33,468 nucleotides of DNA, taken from the NCBI GenBank assembly GCA_023434365.1, contig JAEYSV010000012.1, positions 1-33,468 on the forward strand, in the 5' to 3' direction. A program made the position numbers and the translations under genes. The DNA is from Bacillota bacterium. Lineage in GTDB: Bacteria; Bacillota; Clostridia; Lachnospirales; Lachnospiraceae. The notes under the pieces are model-generated. The model did no database searches and had not been told where the DNA came from. It saw nothing but the letters and a program-made list of their open reading frames with translations. Positions within the stretch are counted from its first letter, which is position 1, and every line of letters begins with the position of its first letter. Shown in pieces: positions 1 through 6,112 of the stretch.

Positions 1-3
1 TAA

Positions 4-25
4 GGGCGCGAAGCGCCGCATTTTT
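4..25 (+). terminator. Possible terminator at the left window edge
   Basis: A 5-bp G+C stem (GGCGC at 5-9, loop GAA, GCGCC at 13-17) is followed within three bases by five T residues. The first three bases, TAA, could be the stop of a gene lying outside the window. The stem is short, so this is only a plausible terminator. Confidence 0.4.
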
Positions 26-78
26 CGATTTACTTGTCAAGTGGTTTAACAAAAAAAGTGGGGGATTTTAATAAAAAA

Positions 79-117
79 GGAATCTAGAAGCCTTGATTTT
101 ACTGGCTTAAAGATTCC
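79..117 (+). repeat. Hairpin in the leader of the first gene
   Basis: GGAATCT (79-85) pairs with AGATTCC (111-117) and, inside it, AAGCC (88-92) pairs with GGCTT (104-108), separated by a symmetric two-base internal loop. There is no T-tract, so it is not an ordinary terminator. It lies 35 bp before the first start codon and could be a leader structure or a protein-binding site. Confidence 0.5.
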
Positions 118-151
118 GAGAGACTATTGATTAGAATAGGAGGATAAAAGA

Positions 152-598
152 ATGGCTTCTTGGCAATTTAGTTGTAATTTAATAAATAATAACGCTGAGT
201 TTTCTTTTAATCAAGAGGAGCGTAATATTTTGTGGGGAGATTTTAAATTACAAGTTGAATCAATACCAAAAATTGAGCGTGTCTTGAAGCCCCAAAAAAG
301 TTGGTCAGTAGATATTAAACAGTATGGAGAGTTAGATAGTCATTGTTTAGAAATATCATTTGACAAAGATAGAATAGAGGAAATCTCTTTAAGAATTGAT
401 CTGAGAGAGCTAAATAAAGATGTTTTTGATGAAATTTTGGACTTTATTAAATCAAATAATGCATTGATTTTACTTCAGGATGGTAGAATTATTGAACCTG
501 AGCAAGGTGTATTGTTGAATGAAATAAAAAAATCAGATGCATATAAGTATGTTAGCGAGCCAAATAATTATCTTGAGAGATTTGATTTAAGTAAATAG
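152..598 (+). CDS. Small acidic cytoplasmic protein, possible orphan immunity protein
   Basis: This 148-residue protein has no signal peptide or membrane segment. The ATG is preceded by an excellent AGGAGG site at 140-145. The sequence is acidic and mixed alpha/beta in character, with alternating beta-like stretches in the first 80 residues and a helix around residues 90-105. I do not recognise the family. It sits at the start of a region full of RHS-toxin debris, and immunity proteins of polymorphic toxins are typically small, acidic, single-domain proteins like this, so an orphan immunity role is plausible but only inferred from context. Its neighbour at 813 is similar in size and style. 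Confidence 0.75.
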   Translation: MASWQFSCNLINNNAEFSFNQEERNILWGDFKLQVESIPKIERVLKPQKSWSVDIKQYGELDSHCLEISFDKDRIEEISLRIDLRELNKDVFDEILDFIKSNNALILLQDGRIIEPEQGVLLNEIKKSDAYKYVSEPNNYLERFDLSK

Positions 599-812
599 CA
601 TAAGAATGCCTAGCAAACCAATAAAACGGTTGCCGGGTTTTCTTTTACTCAAAAGCAATAAAGTAAATACAATATATATAAAATTATATTTATAATAAAA
701 ACACAATTATATAATAGTTGCAAATCTGGTGGCAGTAAAGGGTTCGGACAATTTTGTGGTGGTAAGCTTTCAAGGCAACGATAATATTTGTCAAATAGGA
801 GGCATGGTAATA

Positions 813-1151
813 ATGGAGATAATAACTAATAAACTTATGGAATTTTACATTGATACCTTAGAAAAATGCGGGACATACTTATTAAAAATGAGCGATGAAG
901 ATATTGAGTATATTATTTTTGAGGAGTTCGATGTAGGGGCAATTTCATTTCTACATGATGATACTTTAGCAAAGCTCAAAGAAGCAAATTTGATAACTGA
1001 AGAGATATCTCAAAAAAGTTCTGTGTTAAGGAGTAACTTTTTGCTTCTTCAAAACACTGACCTGTGGAATGTCGATTCCGTTAGAAATAGTGAAAACTGG
1101 AATGAAATCTTAAAATTATCAGATGAGATTAAGCTATTATTGCATCAGTAG
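813..1151 (+). CDS. Small acidic helical protein, possible orphan immunity protein
   Basis: The likely start is the ATG at 813, ten bases after an AGGAGG site at 797-802, giving 112 residues. An in-frame ATG at 804 is only one base from that site and a GTG at 729 has none, so both are less likely. The product is acidic, soluble and predicted mainly helical, with motifs such as FEEFDVGAISFL near the middle and a LWNVDSVRNSENW segment near the C terminus. I do not recognise a named family. Small size, acidity and position among RHS-toxin remnants fit an immunity protein, but no partner toxin is visible next to it. Confidence 0.65.
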   Translation: MEIITNKLMEFYIDTLEKCGTYLLKMSDEDIEYIIFEEFDVGAISFLHDDTLAKLKEANLITEEISQKSSVLRSNFLLLQNTDLWNVDSVRNSENWNEILKLSDEIKLLLHQ

Positions 1152-1257
1152 TTTAGAGCATACAAGTGACGTAAAATAGTTATTAATTGATTACTTGGGG
1201 TATTACGAGTACTATGATTTTAGAAAAAGAGTGGTGTTTGTAGTATTTAGTTGCTAA

Positions 1258-1443
1258 TTAACAATTTCACAAAACATCAGTAACCGCAGCAAAGGGGGGT
1301 GAAAATCTTCCCCTCTTTTCTTTTGTGAAAATATATCACAACGTAAGAGCTAGACGAGCCTTCATGTCACCTTGCTAGGGATGGCAATTTTCGCAGCCTT
1401 TAAGTACTGCTTTGGCCTGCGTTTGGGTGTAGTAGGGACCATT
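1258..1443 (+). repeat. Dispersed repeat A, copy 1 (with nested hairpin)
   Basis: This copy matches 4718-4863 over its first 145 bp and 6817-6867 over its last 50 bp. The left half folds: TTTCACAAAA pairs with TTTTGTGAAA around an inner AAAGGGG / CCCCTCTTT stem. The right half carries a reading frame that stays open in all copies (MAIFAALKYCFGLRLGVVGT in consensus), with mostly silent differences between copies 1 and 3, suggesting it was once coding. The 65-residue ORF across 1372-1569 has no ribosome binding site and is not called as a gene. Confidence 0.8.
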
Positions 1444-1576
1444 CTGTCAGCTCATTGGCAGCATGATTCCGGAACTGATGCAGAGGGTGCTAGAAAAGTT
1501 GGTTGTTTATGGCGGGACAGAGTTTATTGTATGGTTGATGGATGGGACTCTTTGGTTGGTAGGAAATAAACAATAA
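1442..1576 (+). pseudogene. C-terminal gene remnant, possibly of a recombinase
   Basis: In the frame ending at TAA 1574-1576 there are 44 codons reading IGSMIPELMQRVLEKLVVYG and then GTEFIVWLMDGTLWLVGNKQ, with no start codon or ribosome binding site. The pattern of a helix followed by LVVYGG and FIVWLMDG resembles the extreme C terminus of large serine recombinases, which end in an LxxVVVY-type strand and a following strand. That match is from memory and weak. The fragment directly follows repeat A and is best read as debris. Confidence 0.35.
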
Positions 1577-1589
1577 AGTAATACGAATG

Positions 1590-1806
1590 CATATTTATAA
1601 CAAAGTTGTAAATAAATAGTTGACTCTTATAGAAAGGAGATGATACTATATTTATAGGCAAGTATTACAGGGGAGAACTTATAGAAATATAAGAAGATAA
1701 GGCATGAAGTCTATGGGGAGATAGGACTTGAGTGACGAGACAGAATATATGAATATCTTTTGATGATTTTAAGCTTTAAAGTTCTGATACTTTGGGGCTT
1801 TTTTTA
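1590..1806 (+). repeat. Dispersed repeat B, copy 1
   Basis: This copy aligns along its whole length with 8241-8457. Both carry a decayed C-terminal coding remnant ending in SLWGDRT and a stop, followed by the same terminator. In this copy the remnant contains extra stops (the pattern is ELIEI-stop-EDKA-stop-SLWGDRT), so it is dead. The terminator part recurs at 5205-5235 after the RHS fragment, so repeat B marks the 3' edge of a former cassette. Confidence 0.8.
1773..1805 (+). terminator. Intrinsic terminator of repeat B copy 1
   Basis: GCTTTAAAGT (1773-1782) pairs over ten base pairs, including G-T pairs, with ACTTTGGGGC (1789-1798) around a six-base loop, followed by seven T residues. Confidence 0.85.
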
Positions 1807-1870
1807 TTGGATAGATGATAAAAGCTTTTGAGAATGGAGCTCATTAGAATAATAGATGGTAGGTGATATT

Positions 1871-2215
1871 TTGAATTTCAATAAAAAATTATTGATAAGT
1901 TTACTGTTAATAATGTTTTTATTTGTTTCATGTAGTTCTTCTTCTGAAATACAACAAGGCGCTCTAATTTATCAAGGAGAATTATATTATAATGTTCCGA
2001 ATGATGAATTTAGCGATTATATGCCAGATAATGTAATTGAAATTGCTAGAATGATTGGGTATATAGAAAACACAGCACTTCCTTCAGATGAGTTAACAAA
2101 TAATATGTATATTTCAGCAGGTGAAAAGATATATATTCTTAATGATGATTATAGTACGTTATATATATGGAATCATAACGGATGTCTAAAGTTTACACAA
2201 AAAAATCATAAATAA
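1871..2215 (+). CDS. Small lipoprotein of unknown function
   Basis: The preferred start is TTG 1871, behind an AGGTGA site at 1861-1866. The ATG at 1856 in the same frame lacks a good site. The resulting 114-residue protein has a lysine-containing N terminus, a hydrophobic stretch and a lipobox FVSC, so it should be exported, lipidated and held on the outer face of the membrane. The mature part of about 90 residues contains YQGELYYNVPNDEF and looks like a short beta-rich domain. I do not recognise the family. The IS element at 2296 is inserted about 80 bp after its stop codon. Confidence 0.75.
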   Translation: MNFNKKLLISLLLIMFLFVSCSSSSEIQQGALIYQGELYYNVPNDEFSDYMPDNVIEIARMIGYIENTALPSDELTNNMYISAGEKIYILNDDYSTLYIWNHNGCLKFTQKNHK

Positions 2216-2284
2216 ATTTAACTCATCTAACGGCACTCTACACAGCATAGCTACTGTATTTTTATCTGATTATTCCTTTCAATA

Positions 2285-2295
2285 AAAAAGAGGAT
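2285..2295 (+). repeat. Left target-site duplication of the IS element
   Basis: AAAAAGAGGAT here is repeated exactly at 4050-4060, directly outside the two terminal inverted repeats. A duplication of 11 bp is in the range known for IS4-family elements. Confidence 0.85.
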
Positions 2296-2297
2296 TA

Positions 2298-2343
2298 GGC
2301 GTTTGCGAAACGCCACACCCCGCATAAATACGGGATATTTTTT
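2298..2343 (+). terminator. Hairpins inside the left IS end
   Basis: A perfect 17-nt palindrome overlaps the inverted repeat and is followed by CCCG (2319-2322) / CGGG (2331-2334) with ATATTTTTT downstream. Such structures commonly insulate transposase genes from outside transcription. Confidence 0.55.
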
Positions 2344-2437
2344 CTTACAAAATAAAACAACTCCTCACTGATTTGTGGTAAAATTTAAGTACGACCAAAA
2401 ATTTTACACCACACACCAAGAAAGGAGTTGTACCTAT

Positions 2438-3895
2438 ATGATACCATACAAACAGCTTTCTTTGGCAAATATTTTTCAAGATTGCCAAGAAAAATTTCAA
2501 AATGACAAATATGAATTCCTTGAACTTCTTGAACAGACTATTAATTTAGAGGAAATTGTTCCGGTATCTTTTCTAATTCATTTCCGCGCTTCCACCGGAA
2601 GACCACGTAAGCACTTGCTTTTTCCAATGCTTTGGGCTCTTATTTTACAGCGTATTTTTTCGATTCCTACAGATTCACTATTAATTACATTTCTTAAATA
2701 CTCTAAAGAATTACGTGATTTCTGTGGATTTGATGTTGTTCCTGACTCTTCTAAATTCACTCGTTTTAAACAAGATTTTCTTCCGGACTTACAATCGACA
2801 TTCGATCATCTTGTTGATTTGACCGAGCCAATCTGTCAAAAAATTAACTCTGAACTTGCATCCATGACACTGTTTGATACTTCTGGTATTGAAGCTTGGG
2901 TCACTGAAAATAATCCTAAGTTCGCAAACCGTATCATTAAACAGTTAAAAGCATATAAAAAATCCAAGAATCTTGATGACTCTTACGATCCATACAAAGC
3001 AGCCTATAGAGCTATGCCTTCTCACGCAGCTGCAAATTCTGCAATCCAGCAAATGTACATCAATGGACATTTTTGCTATTCTTATAAGTTTGGTCTCATA
3101 ACCAATGGACTTGGCATCGTTCGTGACATCACGTTCTATAACAAAGATTTTTTGTCTTCTCATCCTGATATCGTAGTAGAAAAGAAAGCTGATTCCCCTG
3201 ATGAGGATAAATCTCTTGCAGACTCTAAAGCTTTAATCCCGGTACTAAAGGATTTCTTGACAAAGCACCCTCTCATCAATCCGAAGATATTTCTAGGTGA
3301 TGCTGCATTTGATACAATCCAGATATATCATGATCTTTTTCATGAATTTCATTATGAAAAAGCATATATCCCTTTACGTGTGAAACTTAGTAAAGAAGAT
3401 ACTGGATACACCATGAACGAAAACGGAATCCCTTGCTGTCCACATGATTCATCACTTCCAATGCGTAGAGAAGGAAGTAAAACTCATCTTCGTTGTGGTT
3501 TACCTACTATGAAATTTGTATGCCCCAAAATGAAGTGGGAATACAATAAAGAGACCAAAACCAAACGCCGAGTTTGTCATTGTGATAATCCCTGTACGAC
3601 TTCATCCTGTGGCCGCATGATTTATATTTATCCAGAGAAGAATTTAAGAGCATATCCTGGAACCTTACGTGGGTCTGTTGAATGGGATAAAACCTATAAA
3701 ATCAGGGTAAATGTAGAAAAAACAATTAATCACCTGAAAGATAGCTTCTGTGTTGCTGGTAGAAAAACACAAAATGAAAAAACACTTCATGCAGACCTCT
3801 TGTTAGGAGGGATTACACAACTAATAACAGTTCTTGTTGCGGATAAAATCAATCAACATCAATACCTACGAAGCTTAAAACCGTTAATAGCATAA
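2438..3895 (+). CDS. DDE transposase of the IS4 type
   Basis: The ATG at 2438 follows an AAAGGAG site and gives 485 residues. An upstream in-frame start at 2375 has no such site. Acidic catalytic residues are visible as the Asp in TLFDTSG, the Asp in FLGDAAFD, and a Glu within YKIRVNVEKTINHLK, which fits the IS4 signature Y-(2)-R-(3)-E-(6)-K exactly. The N-terminal part (SFLIHFRASTGRPRKHLLFP) resembles the DUF772-type transposase N domain, and a cysteine-rich insert (CCPHD, RCGLP, CHCDNPCTTSSC) sits between the second Asp and the Glu. It should catalyse cut-and-paste movement of the surrounding element. No frameshift or missing catalytic residue is seen. Confidence 0.92.
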   Translation: MIPYKQLSLANIFQDCQEKFQNDKYEFLELLEQTINLEEIVPVSFLIHFRASTGRPRKHLLFPMLWALILQRIFSIPTDSLLITFLKYSKELRDFCGFDVVPDSSKFTRFKQDFLPDLQSTFDHLVDLTEPICQKINSELASMTLFDTSGIEAWVTENNPKFANRIIKQLKAYKKSKNLDDSYDPYKAAYRAMPSHAAANSAIQQMYINGHFCYSYKFGLITNGLGIVRDITFYNKDFLSSHPDIVVEKKADSPDEDKSLADSKALIPVLKDFLTKHPLINPKIFLGDAAFDTIQIYHDLFHEFHYEKAYIPLRVKLSKEDTGYTMNENGIPCCPHDSSLPMRREGSKTHLRCGLPTMKFVCPKMKWEYNKETKTKRRVCHCDNPCTTSSCGRMIYIYPEKNLRAYPGTLRGSVEWDKTYKIRVNVEKTINHLKDSFCVAGRKTQNEKTLHADLLLGGITQLITVLVADKINQHQYLRSLKPLIA

Positions 3896-3917
3896 CTTAT
3901 CCTATAGTCACTTCGTT

Positions 3918-3938
3918 AACAACTGCATAGCAGTTGTC
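3918..3938 (+). terminator. Hairpin after the transposase gene
   Basis: ACAACTG (3919-3925), a five-base loop and CAGTTGT (3931-3937) form a perfect stem 24 bp after the transposase stop. The T-rich tail (CTATTTGTC) is weak, so termination is probable but not certain. Confidence 0.5.
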
Positions 3939-4049
3939 TATTTGTCATGTCTGTAAATAATGATTAGCCGTATAAGAGTGAAAAAATACAACCTTTCTTT
4001 ACTCTAGTTAAAATAAGTTACAATTTAGAGTTAGTTTCGCAATCACCTA

Positions 4050-4060
4050 AAAAAGAGGAT
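4050..4060 (+). repeat. Right target-site duplication of the IS element
   Basis: AAAAAGAGGAT is identical to 2285-2295 and starts immediately after the right inverted repeat. Confidence 0.85.
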
Positions 4061-4086
4061 CCTAAACAAAAAAATAGGAGGTAAAT

Positions 4087-4374
4087 ATGAAAGAGTGTAA
4101 AAAGTGTCATAATAAATTAAGTTGGTGGGTTGTTTTAAAAGGTATATGTAGTATTTCTGAAACTATTACTTGTAATAAATGTAATACGCAATATGTTCAT
4201 ACTCGATTATCAAAGTTTTTTTCGAATATATGTATCATTATATTGCCTTTAATTTTCTCTAATATTACCCAGAAAAAATTAGATCTGGGCATGTATGGTA
4301 TCTTAACTTTTATTATACCTTATATGATATTTCTTTTTTTATCTCCTTTTTTTGTGCATCTGAAACTAAAGTAA
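4087..4374 (+). CDS. CXXC-x21-CXXC small membrane protein, copy 1
   Basis: This 95-residue protein starts at ATG 4087 behind ATAGGAGG. The cytoplasmic N terminus carries C4-x2-C7 and C29-x2-C32 with 21 residues between, plus C21, a pattern suited to binding one zinc or iron ion. Two hydrophobic segments follow (about residues 44-60 and 70-88), ending in FLFLSPFF and a basic tail. This matches the general layout of the small Firmicutes family described as CXXC-20-CXXC proteins, whose function is unknown. A close paralogue lies at 5415 and a C-terminal relic at 12,732-12,800. The IS element inserted 27 bp upstream of the start codon has probably cut it off from its original promoter. Confidence 0.85.
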   Translation: MKECKKCHNKLSWWVVLKGICSISETITCNKCNTQYVHTRLSKFFSNICIIILPLIFSNITQKKLDLGMYGILTFIIPYMIFLFLSPFFVHLKLK

Positions 4375-4411
4375 TCTATTAGCAGGGTTAGTATTTTCTG
4401 TTCATATAGCA

Positions 4412-4432
4412 GTAACATGATAAAGATGTTAC
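4412..4432 (+). repeat. Perfect short hairpin
   Basis: GTAACAT (4412-4418) and ATGTTAC (4426-4432) form a seven-bp stem with a seven-base loop between two small genes. There is no T-tract. It could be a processing site or operator. Confidence 0.4.
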
Positions 4433-4471
4433 CAAATACATACAATTAAATATTAAATAGGGAGGTGAATT

Positions 4472-4654
4472 ATGCTTTCGATAAAGATATTACTTATTTC
4501 ATTATGTTTTCTGGTGTTATCCTGTGTTTGTGAATTATATCAAGTTTCATCAGGTTTCGGTGAGCTTTTCTCATTAATATTTCTGGTTATTGGAGTTGCT
4601 CTTTTTATTATTGGTATTTTCATACCTACTGAAACCGGTAATAAAAATAAATAA
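4472..4654 (+). CDS. 60-residue membrane protein
   Basis: The ATG follows GGGAGGTG with ideal spacing. The protein is almost entirely hydrophobic, with two predicted membrane helices (about residues 4-24 and 31-52) and a short polar tail ending in NKNK. A CVC motif lies at the end of the first helix. There is no recognisable family. It follows the CXXC gene by about 100 bp and precedes repeat A copy 2, so it belongs to the same shuffled cassette region. A regulatory or immunity role is possible but unsupported. Confidence 0.6.
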   Translation: MLSIKILLISLCFLVLSCVCELYQVSSGFGELFSLIFLVIGVALFIIGIFIPTETGNKNK

Positions 4655-4717
4655 CACAAAATGTAATGTTGTTATCTGAATAACGCTAATTACTAATTTT
4701 ATTTGGGAATCTTGGCA

Positions 4718-4863
4718 TTAACAATTTCACAAAACATCAATAACCGCAGCAAAGGTGGAATAAATTTTCCCCTCTTTTCTTTTGTGAGAATATATCACAA
4801 CATAAGAGGCAGACGGGCCTTCATGTCACCTTGCTAGGGATGGCAATCTTCGCAGCCCTTAAG
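4718..4863 (+). repeat. Dispersed repeat A, copy 2
   Basis: This copy is nearly identical to 1258-1400, with the same hairpin-forming left half. It stops at the AAG of the shared MAIFAALK frame, where sequence switches abruptly to an RHS core fragment. In this copy the reading frame upstream of MAIFAALK is open for more than 25 codons. The sharp junction at 4863/4864 records a past recombination. Confidence 0.8.
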
Positions 4864-4864
4864 T

Positions 4865-5226
4865 TATTTCGGATTAACCGACAATATTCTTGCAACGACT
4901 AGATATGATGGTGACAAAACGACGTATTACTTATACAATAAGGATATAAATGGAAGTACCATCAACATTGTAACATCCGCAGTTACAAGTGTGAAAGTCT
5001 ATACTTACGACGACTTTGGCAAGAGAACCACCTATGGGAGTAGTACATGCTACAATGAATTACATATACTGGTGCAATTTACGACGATAGTACAGGACTG
5101 TACTATATGTCGGCAAGATACTACGATCCGGATACCAGAAAATTTCTATCACAGGATATCTACCATGGGGAAGCAATATCATTAGAAGGAATAACAGAAA
5201 AATACCTTAAAGTTGTGATACTTTGA
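4865..5226 (+). pseudogene. Frameshifted RHS repeat-core fragment
   Basis: Frame one (from 4865) reads YFGLTDNILATTRYDGDKTT and then YDDFGKR, the YD-repeat style of RHS proteins. Near 5062 the frame shifts and continues from 5065 as YTGAIYDDSTGLYYMSARYY and then DPDTRKFLSQDIYHGEAIS, the hallmark RHS-associated core ending, up to TGA 5224-5226. RHS proteins are large secreted polymorphic toxins whose core shell encloses a variable C-terminal toxin. Here about 120 codons survive, without the start, the shell or any toxin domain, so the fragment is dead. Its 5' junction is with repeat A and its 3' end runs into the repeat-B terminator, showing that both repeats belong to RHS cassette boundaries. 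Confidence 0.9.
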
Positions 5227-5235
5227 GGCTTTTTA
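5205..5235 (+). terminator. Repeat B terminator (partial copy 3)
   Basis: CCTTAAAGT (5205-5213), loop TGTGAT, and ACTTTGAGG (5220-5228) form a nine-bp stem followed by CTTTTTA. It is nearly identical to the terminators at 1773 and 8423, and here it overlaps the end of the RHS fragment. Confidence 0.8.
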
Positions 5236-5414
5236 TTACGTTTCGGTATTAGGTAGTAAGAATGATATGAAAGCGGTGCTATAGGAAAAGAAGAAAAAGT
5301 TCTGTCAAGTATTAATGTATATTAATCATTTTCACTGTGTTTTTTACTTCAGGTAAGTATCACGAGTATTAGAACAATAATTTTCATAATATATGATGAA
5401 TAGGAGTAAAGGAC

Positions 5415-5702
5415 ATGAAACAATGTATAGCATGCCAAAATAGAATAAGTTGGTGGAGTGTTTTTAAAGGTGTGTGTGGAACGTCCAAAACTATAACTTG
5501 TAATAATTGCAATAAGCAATATGTTATTACTGTATTTTCAAATTTTGTTTTATATATATTATTAATCGTACTGCCTACAATCTTAAGAATCTTTATTATA
5601 TCAAAATTAGACTCGGGTATATATGGATTAGCATCCTTCCTATCCATTTGTGTAATATTTCTGTTTTTATCTCCATTTTTCATGAAACTTAAACCAAAGT
5701 AA
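5415..5702 (+). CDS. CXXC-x21-CXXC small membrane protein, copy 2
   Basis: This 95-residue paralogue of the protein at 4087 has the same length, the same five cysteines (C4, C7, C21, C29, C32), the shared SWW motif after the first pair and the same FLFLSPFF C-terminal segment followed by a short basic tail. The ATG at 5415 follows AGGAGTAAAGGAC. Two membrane segments are predicted at about residues 44-62 and 70-88. The N-terminal cysteines suggest a metal-binding knuckle on the cytoplasmic side. Function is unknown. It lies directly after the RHS remnant and before a broken lipoprotein copy, so duplication probably accompanied the cassette shuffling. Confidence 0.85.
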   Translation: MKQCIACQNRISWWSVFKGVCGTSKTITCNNCNKQYVITVFSNFVLYILLIVLPTILRIFIISKLDSGIYGLASFLSICVIFLFLSPFFMKLKPK

Positions 5703-5711
5703 TACATAAGC

Positions 5712-5745
5712 AGGGTTTTATTACATAACTAATAGGCCCTGTTTT
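5712..5745 (+). terminator. Weak terminator after CXXC copy 2
   Basis: CAGGG (5712-5716) can pair with CCCTG (5738-5742) around a 21-base loop, followed by TTTT. A similar AGCAGGGTT motif follows copy 1 at 4381. Confidence 0.4.
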
Positions 5746-5784
5746 AAGCTGATATATAATTAATTAGAAGGTGAAGATGCCAAA

Positions 5785-5925
5785 ATGATAAGAAAAATTG
5801 ACGATATGAAAACAGACTATGAAGATCATTATTTTGTAATTGAGAAGATTTCTGATACAGATTATGTTATGAGAGGTTTCTCAAAATGTAAACGATATGT
5901 CATGAAGATACCAAAAGACCAGTAA
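5785..5925 (+). pseudogene. Internally deleted copy of the lipoprotein family
   Basis: The 46-codon frame contains DDMKTDYE joined directly to DHYFVIEKISDTDYVMRGF and then KCKRYV. In the intact relatives at 6113 and 8509 these two blocks are separated by about 60 residues, and the N-terminal signal peptide is also missing here. It is therefore a relic with a large internal deletion. It has an ATG but only a weak upstream site (AAGGTGA) and no export signal, so it is unlikely to make a working product. Confidence 0.75.
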
Positions 5926-5976
5926 AATAGACTTGCTGAAAGCATGAAACGAATTTGAAAATTATTCTAAAATAAG

Positions 5977-6002
5977 TTGATTTTTGCTGGGGGGGGTATA
6001 AT
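5977..6002 (+). promoter_or_regulatory. Possible G-tract phase-variable promoter
   Basis: A TATAAT box (5997-6002) is immediately preceded by eight G residues (5989-5996), and TTGATT (5977-5982) lies 14 bp upstream of it. The 14-bp spacer is too short for sigma-70-type promoters, but two or three extra G residues would bring it to the 16-17 bp optimum. Slippage in the G-tract could thus switch the promoter. The sequence is direct; the switching is inference. Confidence 0.4.
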
Positions 6003-6075
6003 AAAAAGAGGCAGACTATTGGCATATAGGTAGTGCGAATTGATTCAATACATACCTAATTGGCCCTGCTTTTTT
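6003..6075 (+). terminator. Large terminator or attenuator before lipoprotein 1
   Basis: AAAAAGAGGCAG (6003-6014) pairs with CTGCTTTTTT (6066-6075), with an inner TAGGTA (6027-6032) / TACCTA (6053-6058) stem and a GAAT/ATTC tip. It begins right after the TATAAT box at 5997 and ends 37 bp before the lipoprotein start, so it could end transcripts from that promoter early. Confidence 0.6.
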
Positions 6076-6112
6076 AAGTAGAAAGAATAATTATACCAGG
6101 GGGAAACTTATT

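Larger units (their letters stand above)
2296..4049 (+). mobile_element. Intact IS4-family-like insertion sequence (1754 bp)
   Basis: The ends are imperfect inverted repeats: TAGGCGTTTGCGAAAC (2296-2311) on the left and the complement of TAGGTGATTGCGAAAC (4034-4049) on the right, 14 of 16 positions matching. An exact 11-bp direct repeat flanks them. Between lies one uninterrupted transposase gene. Just inside the left end are a palindrome GGCGTTT-GCG-AAACGCC (2298-2314) and a CCCG/CGGG hairpin followed by a T-tract (2319-2342), which should block read-through from outside. The element separates the lipoprotein gene at 1871 from the CXXC gene at 4087. The undamaged ends and perfect duplication suggest a recent insertion. 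Confidence 0.9.

Noticed and set aside
1372..1569. 65-residue ORF
   Set aside because: It has no ribosome binding site, lies wholly in repeat A and adjoining debris, and its second half competes with a more protein-like frame (1442-1576). It is not called as a gene.
5384..5707. Minus-strand ORF of 107 residues
   Set aside because: It is the antisense shadow of the CXXC gene at 5415; the plus-strand frame has a ribosome binding site and a paralogue.
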